Shown: positions 60,352 through 64,000 of the stretch, piece by piece
How the letters are laid out: each line of letters starts with the position of its first letter
Numbering within the stretch: position 1 is the stretch's first letter
Assembly: GCA_016712885.1 (NCBI GenBank)
Contig: JADJQF010000002.1
Span: forward strand, 62,001-126,000
Direction: 5' to 3'
From: Candidatus Flexicrinis proximus
Lineage (GTDB): Bacteria > Chloroflexota > Anaerolineae > Aggregatilineales > Phototrophicaceae
Length of the DNA stretch: 64,000 bases
The notes under the pieces: model-generated
What the model was told of the DNA's origin: nothing
Databases searched by the model: none
The model's input: only the letters and a program-made list of their open reading frames with translations
Position numbers and translations under genes: made by a program

Positions 60352-61890
60352 ATGGCGCGGCGGATTTTGGCGGCAGGATATACAGTTTTGATGTTAGTTG
60401 CGCTGTGCGTCAGCGGTCCTGTCAGCGCGCAGACATCAGCCACGGCTACTGCATCCTCAGGGCAAACTTACGTGGTGCAGGCAGGAGATAATCTCTCTCG
60501 TATTGCGCAACGTTTCGGATTGAGCATGAGCGCTATCATGAGCGCCAACGGAATTACTGATCCGAACCTGATTCGGCTCGGGCAAACGCTGATCATTCCT
60601 CTCGCGCCTGCAGCAACACCGACCGCCGCGACATCGTCAGCGACGCCAGCGTCCACTAGTTCCAGTCCCAATGTCGAGCCCACTGCCGTTTTCGATACCG
60701 TCCTCGGCGGGGACACGCTTGCAAGTATCGCGCGCCGCAACGGCACGACACTCGAAGAGCTCATCCGCCTGAACAACATCGTCAACCCCGATCTCATTCT
60801 GGTCGGACAGCGGATCATTGTTCGTGCCGGTCGAATTACGTCGACGCAGCAGCCCGGAGACGAACTGCTCTCGCCTGCATCGTTCGGTACGGGGTTGTCG
60901 ATCTTCGTTCAAGACCAGCCGCCATCGATGGTGGTCGAACAGCTTTCAGAACTGCCGCTAGACTGGGTCAAGATCGACGTTTCGTGGTCAGCCGTTGAAC
61001 CGTCGCCGGGAGTGTATAATTTCGTCGTGCTTGATGAGGCAGTCGACGCGCTAAACCGGATCAACGTAAGCGTGCTGTTCACCGTTTTCGGTACGCCCGT
61101 ATGGGCACGGTCGATCACACAAGAGGATGGGCCTCCCGACAATTTCGAGGCCTTCGCAGGATTTGCCGGGGCGCTGTCCGAGCACTTCGCCGGGCGTGTG
61201 GCAGCCTATCAGATCTGGAACGAGCCGAACCTGCGGCGTCAGTGGTCAAGTGAGCGGCACCGAATCGATCCCGCGAGTTATTTCGACCTCCTGCGGCAGG
61301 CATACAGCGCGATCAAGGCAGAAGACCCGTCCGCACTCGTCGTTTCGGCAGGTCTTGCTCCGACCGGTTTCAATGACGGCGTAAATGCGCTCAATGACCG
61401 CTTATATCTACAGTCCTTGTACGACCTGGGCTTACAGAGCGTCACCGACGCGGTTGCAGTACACGCAGTAGGGTTCGCGAATCCCCCAGATGCCGACTGT
61501 TGCCAGAAGTCAGACGGCGTTGAGACGCATTTTGAGAACCGCAGTTTCTACTTTAAGAACACGCTTCAGGATTACCGCGCAATAACGGAAGCAAACGGGG
61601 ATACCCGCCCGCTTTGGATCACTAAGTTTGGCTGGGGAACGAGCGAAGATACGGATACCCCGGGCGAGGGCTTCGTGTATGTGTCCTATAACAGCCTTGT
61701 CGAACAGGCGACTTATATTCCCGGCGCATTCAGCCTTGCACAGCAGCTAGGATTTGTCGGTCCAATGTTCCTGTACAACTTCAATGGCTGTCAATTCAGT
61801 GTCGCGCGCCCGGAGGAATGCTATTTCAGCCTACTCGGTCCAAGTGGCGCACCGCGCGCCTCGTTCAACACACTTCGAGCCATGCGATAG
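60352..61890 (+). CDS. Secreted protein with two LysM domains and a GH39/GH5-like TIM barrel
   Basis: 512 aa. Signal peptide (VLMLVALCVSGPVSA). LysM 1 at residues 40-83 (YVVQAGDNLSRIAQRFGLSM) and LysM 2 at 115-158 bind peptidoglycan or chitin-like glycans. A Pro/Thr/Ser linker follows each. The C-terminal about 330 residues look like a GH39/GH5 barrel: YQIWNEPN with acid/base Glu291. The second catalytic Glu is expected in the WITEFG-like strand, but here it is LWITKFGWGTS, with Lys425. It may therefore be inactive as a retaining glycosidase. It is the rightward gene of a convergent pair sharing the hairpin at 61942. Confidence 0.8.
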   Translation: MARRILAAGYTVLMLVALCVSGPVSAQTSATATASSGQTYVVQAGDNLSRIAQRFGLSMSAIMSANGITDPNLIRLGQTLIIPLAPAATPTAATSSATPASTSSSPNVEPTAVFDTVLGGDTLASIARRNGTTLEELIRLNNIVNPDLILVGQRIIVRAGRITSTQQPGDELLSPASFGTGLSIFVQDQPPSMVVEQLSELPLDWVKIDVSWSAVEPSPGVYNFVVLDEAVDALNRINVSVLFTVFGTPVWARSITQEDGPPDNFEAFAGFAGALSEHFAGRVAAYQIWNEPNLRRQWSSERHRIDPASYFDLLRQAYSAIKAEDPSALVVSAGLAPTGFNDGVNALNDRLYLQSLYDLGLQSVTDAVAVHAVGFANPPDADCCQKSDGVETHFENRSFYFKNTLQDYRAITEANGDTRPLWITKFGWGTSEDTDTPGEGFVYVSYNSLVEQATYIPGAFSLAQQLGFVGPMFLYNFNGCQFSVARPEECYFSLLGPSGAPRASFNTLRAMR

Positions 61891-61941
61891 CCACAAGTTA
61901 GCCCAAACGCTGAAAGAAATAGCTCCAGCTTAGTAGAGCCT

Positions 61942-61973
61942 GACAAGACACCTGCTTGCGCAGGCGTCTTGTC
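61942..61973. terminator. Bidirectional hairpin between LysM and kinase genes
   Basis: GACAAGAC(A)CCTGC-TTGC-GCAGG(C)GTCTTGTC: 13 base pairs with one mismatch, positioned between the convergent genes. Confidence 0.8.
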
Positions 61974-62015
61974 GTCCCGAAAATTGTTCGATAGGCAATT
62001 TCTGCTGCTTGGGGA

Positions 62016-63431
62016 TTAACCGGCGCGAGCATTGAGCGCCGCCAGGAACAGCGGGATGAGGCAAACGACTGCTATTGCAGCAATTACGACCAGAGCGATC
62101 GTAACAGAGTCGAAAAGTGGTCGCGGCTCGATTGCCTGGGGAAGCGGCCGCATCGAACGCGAGTTGTAGAAGCTTGGATCAACCGGCGGCTGTGGCGGCG
62201 GTGTTAACGTCGAAACTGGCTGCATCATGCGCTGCACCTGCGGACGCACACTGGGGGTGTTCTGCATGGGTGCTGGCGCATTCGGCGCTTCTGGCGCGGC
62301 ATTAAACCGCTGCGTCATCACGCCTGAGCCGCTCTGCTGCGGCGGCATTGATGGACGTATCGGCATAGGCGGAGGGGTTGCACCAGAAAACGGCCTCCCT
62401 GGTTGAACAGGGTATTGCGGCATCGAAGGCTGAGCGCCCCCGGGCGGCGGAATAATCGGACGCGGATCAGGCGGCCTGTTAATCGGTTGCGAAGGCATCG
62501 TGGACTGCGGCGCACCTGCCTGCGAAATGCCGGGAGGCGGGGCGATCGGGCGGGAATGTGAACCGGCGAGCCGCAGCTGATCGCGGAAGGAAACCAACAA
62601 CTGAAGAAGTTGGTCGGCGTCGCGATAGCGTGCGCCAGGGTTCTTGTCCATAGCCTTACGCACGATACGTACGAGTTGATCAGGGACATCCGTTGTCAGA
62701 GTAGAGACCAACGGCGGTTCTTCTTTGACATGTGCGAGCGCGAGTTCCTGCTGGCTTCCGCCTGTGAACGGCAGGTGCCCCGTAAGCATCTCAAAGAGAA
62801 CAATTCCGATCGAATATACGTCCGACGCAGGGCTTGGTTTTTCGCCTTTGGCCTGCTCAGGTGAAAAATAGTGCGGGCTCCCCCAGACAACATCCTCACG
62901 AGCACCTGGCTGTGTTTCGCTCATAGCCCGCGCAATACCAAAATCGGTGACCTTAACCATACGCTGGTCATTGGTGATCAGAACGTTCTGGGGCTTAACA
63001 TCGGCGTGGACGATGCCAGCGCGGTGCGCAAATCCGATCCCCGCGCAAATGCTGATAGCAAAGTGCAGCGCGAGGTCAAGCGCCAGTCCCTTGTCGGCAT
63101 TCATCTGGTTGGTCTCGCGAATAATACGCTTCAGGTCGGAGCCTTCGATGAACTCCATAACCATATAGTGCGTTTCGCCTTTTGGGCCTGCGTATCGCCC
63201 GACATCATGCACGGTAACAATATTGGGATGTGACAGATTCGCAATATTGCGTGCCTCAGCCTGAAATTTATCAATGAATTCCGGGTTTGAGGTCATGCTC
63301 GGACGCAGAATCTTGATTGCAACCGTTCGCATCAAGAGCCGGTCAGTGGCGCGATAAATGACGGCCATGCCGCCTGAGCCTTGCTGCGCAACCAACACAT
63401 AACGATCGTTCAGAACGGTTTCAGCTGACAT
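62016..63431 (-). CDS. Eukaryotic-type Ser/Thr protein kinase with C-terminal membrane anchor
   Basis: 471 aa. Gly loop QQGSGGMAVIYR, Lys40 (VAIKIL), catalytic loop VHADVKPQNVL with Asp144 and Lys146, and DFG at 163-165. GSPHYFSPEQAKG replaces the APE motif. HAD in place of HRD makes it a non-RD kinase, which often does not need activation-loop phosphorylation. A Pro/Met-rich linker of about 140 residues leads to one membrane segment (SVTIALVVIAAIAVVCLIPL). No extracellular PASTA domain follows, so the sensor input is unclear. The dgt gene lies upstream, possibly co-transcribed. Confidence 0.93.
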   Translation of the reverse strand: MSAETVLNDRYVLVAQQGSGGMAVIYRATDRLLMRTVAIKILRPSMTSNPEFIDKFQAEARNIANLSHPNIVTVHDVGRYAGPKGETHYMVMEFIEGSDLKRIIRETNQMNADKGLALDLALHFAISICAGIGFAHRAGIVHADVKPQNVLITNDQRMVKVTDFGIARAMSETQPGAREDVVWGSPHYFSPEQAKGEKPSPASDVYSIGIVLFEMLTGHLPFTGGSQQELALAHVKEEPPLVSTLTTDVPDQLVRIVRKAMDKNPGARYRDADQLLQLLVSFRDQLRLAGSHSRPIAPPPGISQAGAPQSTMPSQPINRPPDPRPIIPPPGGAQPSMPQYPVQPGRPFSGATPPPMPIRPSMPPQQSGSGVMTQRFNAAPEAPNAPAPMQNTPSVRPQVQRMMQPVSTLTPPPQPPVDPSFYNSRSMRPLPQAIEPRPLFDSVTIALVVIAAIAVVCLIPLFLAALNARAG

Positions 63432-63477
63432 TACTTTTACCTGAGTACACGTTGATCTAAGGGAATTGTATAGCAGA

Positions 63478-64000
63478 TTATGAGTGCGTCAACGCATCGT
63501 ACATCCGACGGTACTCCTCCGCGGCGCTTCGATCAGTCAGGCAGGCAATGTGATCGGTGATTACCCGGTGTACGCCGTCGTGATCGATACGAGACTGCCA
63601 TGCCTTAGGGAGCTGTCGCGGTTCTGCCAGATAGCTCTTATATAAACCCTCAATTATGCGGTCTGAACGGCGTGCCACAGTGATGACCTGCGGACTGTAA
63701 TACATGTTGGCGTATAAGAAGCGTTTGAGCTCGACACTGTAGCGGCTGATCTTGGAACTAAACTGCACGACATTCTCTGAAGAGGTCATGATGTCGTCCG
63801 GCGAACTCGGATCAAGTTCATCTAGGCGCGCGCTTGTGGTTGTCAGGAGATCGTCGACCAACAGGCCTATCTGTTCGCGGATAATCCTGTGCCGTGTAAC
63901 TTCGTCGAGCCGTGTCCCATCCCACTTCACCCGGCTTACCAGCTCGCGCCAGATGTCCAGTTCATTCAGCATCTCTGGAACGATCAGCCCGGACAGCAGG
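63478..64000 (-). CDS. dgt: Deoxyguanosinetriphosphate triphosphohydrolase-like (dGTPase), N-terminus beyond right edge
   Basis: The C-terminal about 174 residues only. The frame is open to the right edge (LLSGLIVPEMLNELDIWREL upstream of the first internal Met). KWDGTRLDEVTRHRIIREQI and LKRFLYANMYYSPQVITVAR resemble the C-terminal part of dGTPase. TDHIACLTDRSAAEEYRRMY matches the closing helix (.DYI..MTD.YA...). The HD metal site would lie off the window. Enzymes of this family hydrolyse dGTP to deoxyguanosine and tripolyphosphate and help balance dNTP pools. The assignment rests on the C-terminus alone. Confidence 0.75.
   Translation of the reverse strand, partial: LLSGLIVPEMLNELDIWRELVSRVKWDGTRLDEVTRHRIIREQIGLLVDDLLTTTSARLDELDPSSPDDIMTSSENVVQFSSKISRYSVELKRFLYANMYYSPQVITVARRSDRIIEGLYKSYLAEPRQLPKAWQSRIDHDGVHRVITDHIACLTDRSAAEEYRRMYDALTHS

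Noticed and set aside
1..64000. CRISPR array, rRNA, tRNA or replication origin
   Set aside because: No regularly spaced direct repeats, rRNA signatures or clear tRNA folds were seen. gyrB is present without dnaA, dnaN or recF beside it, so no origin is claimed.

Overview
The window joins two different kinds of DNA. Bases 1 to about 16,000 are a tailed-phage (prophage-like) segment. Bases about 16,100 to 64,000 are an ordinary bacterial chromosome. The host looks like a member of the Chloroflexota (Anaerolineae-like). That is an inference from the mix of a Rex regulator, a GbsR/MarR regulator, an M3 oligopeptidase, a DnaQ-DinG fusion, an SPFH/zinc-ribbon cluster, a Ser/Thr kinase with a Pro-rich linker, and secreted LysM, GH16 and heparinase-like proteins. 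No rRNA or tRNA is present to settle it.

Phage segment. Head genes run leftward: an unknown 169-aa protein, a small protein, the large terminase, an 85-aa protein, and a portal protein that runs off the left edge. Three of them carry single-base frameshifts. A 476-bp divergent control region (3840-4315) separates them from a rightward block of about 23 small genes. That block includes three SSB/OB-fold proteins and one large protein whose motifs match the two-barrel RNA polymerase superfamily (YonO / eukaryotic RdRp-like). An intact IS4-family element (7762-9104) sits inside a phage terminator. Most small genes are separated by intrinsic terminators or joined by ATGA/GTGA overlaps.

Three families of short phage-only DNA elements overlie these genes. 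The first is an exact 13-bp near-palindrome, CGGAACCATTCCG, found 10 times in both orientations, in intergenic DNA and in two codon phases. The second is an operator-like palindrome (GTACACT..AGTGTAC), found about six times and lying on promoter-like sequences. The third is CAAG(G/T)GGGCTTG, found five times, each 37-52 nt before a start codon and usually after a terminator. Together with the polymerase-like gene they suggest a self-contained phage transcription and repression circuit. No integrase, repressor, lysis or tail gene is seen, so the element must extend to the left.

Chromosome. In order: panB-panC; an M3 peptidase; ppk1 with a DtxR-type regulator; divergent gbsR-like and rex; mreB; the F1-ATPase operon atpA-G-D-C (no delta or F0 genes adjacent); proC; a frameshifted WD40-like secreted protein; two TIM-barrel enzymes meeting tail to tail; an M50-like membrane peptidase; an alpha/beta hydrolase; a membrane protein; then creatininase-, methyltransferase- and 2-hydroxyacid-dehydrogenase-like genes. 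Next come a secreted GH16 glucanase with a CBM9-like domain; glnA; a D-threonine-aldolase-like gene overlapping a sugar-lactone-oxidase-like gene; a DEAD-box helicase; a heparinase-like protein; a BenE-type transporter; an SDR epimerase; a two-domain VOC dioxygenase; gyrB; dinG; an SPFH / coiled-coil / zinc-ribbon group; a LysM glycosidase-like protein; and a Ser/Thr kinase beside a dGTPase (dgt) cut by the right edge.

Five single-base frameshifts, four of them fitting loss of one base from a G/C run, occur in both phage and chromosome. Sequencing error must therefore be weighed before calling the phage dead. All calls come from reading the sequence; no database search was made.
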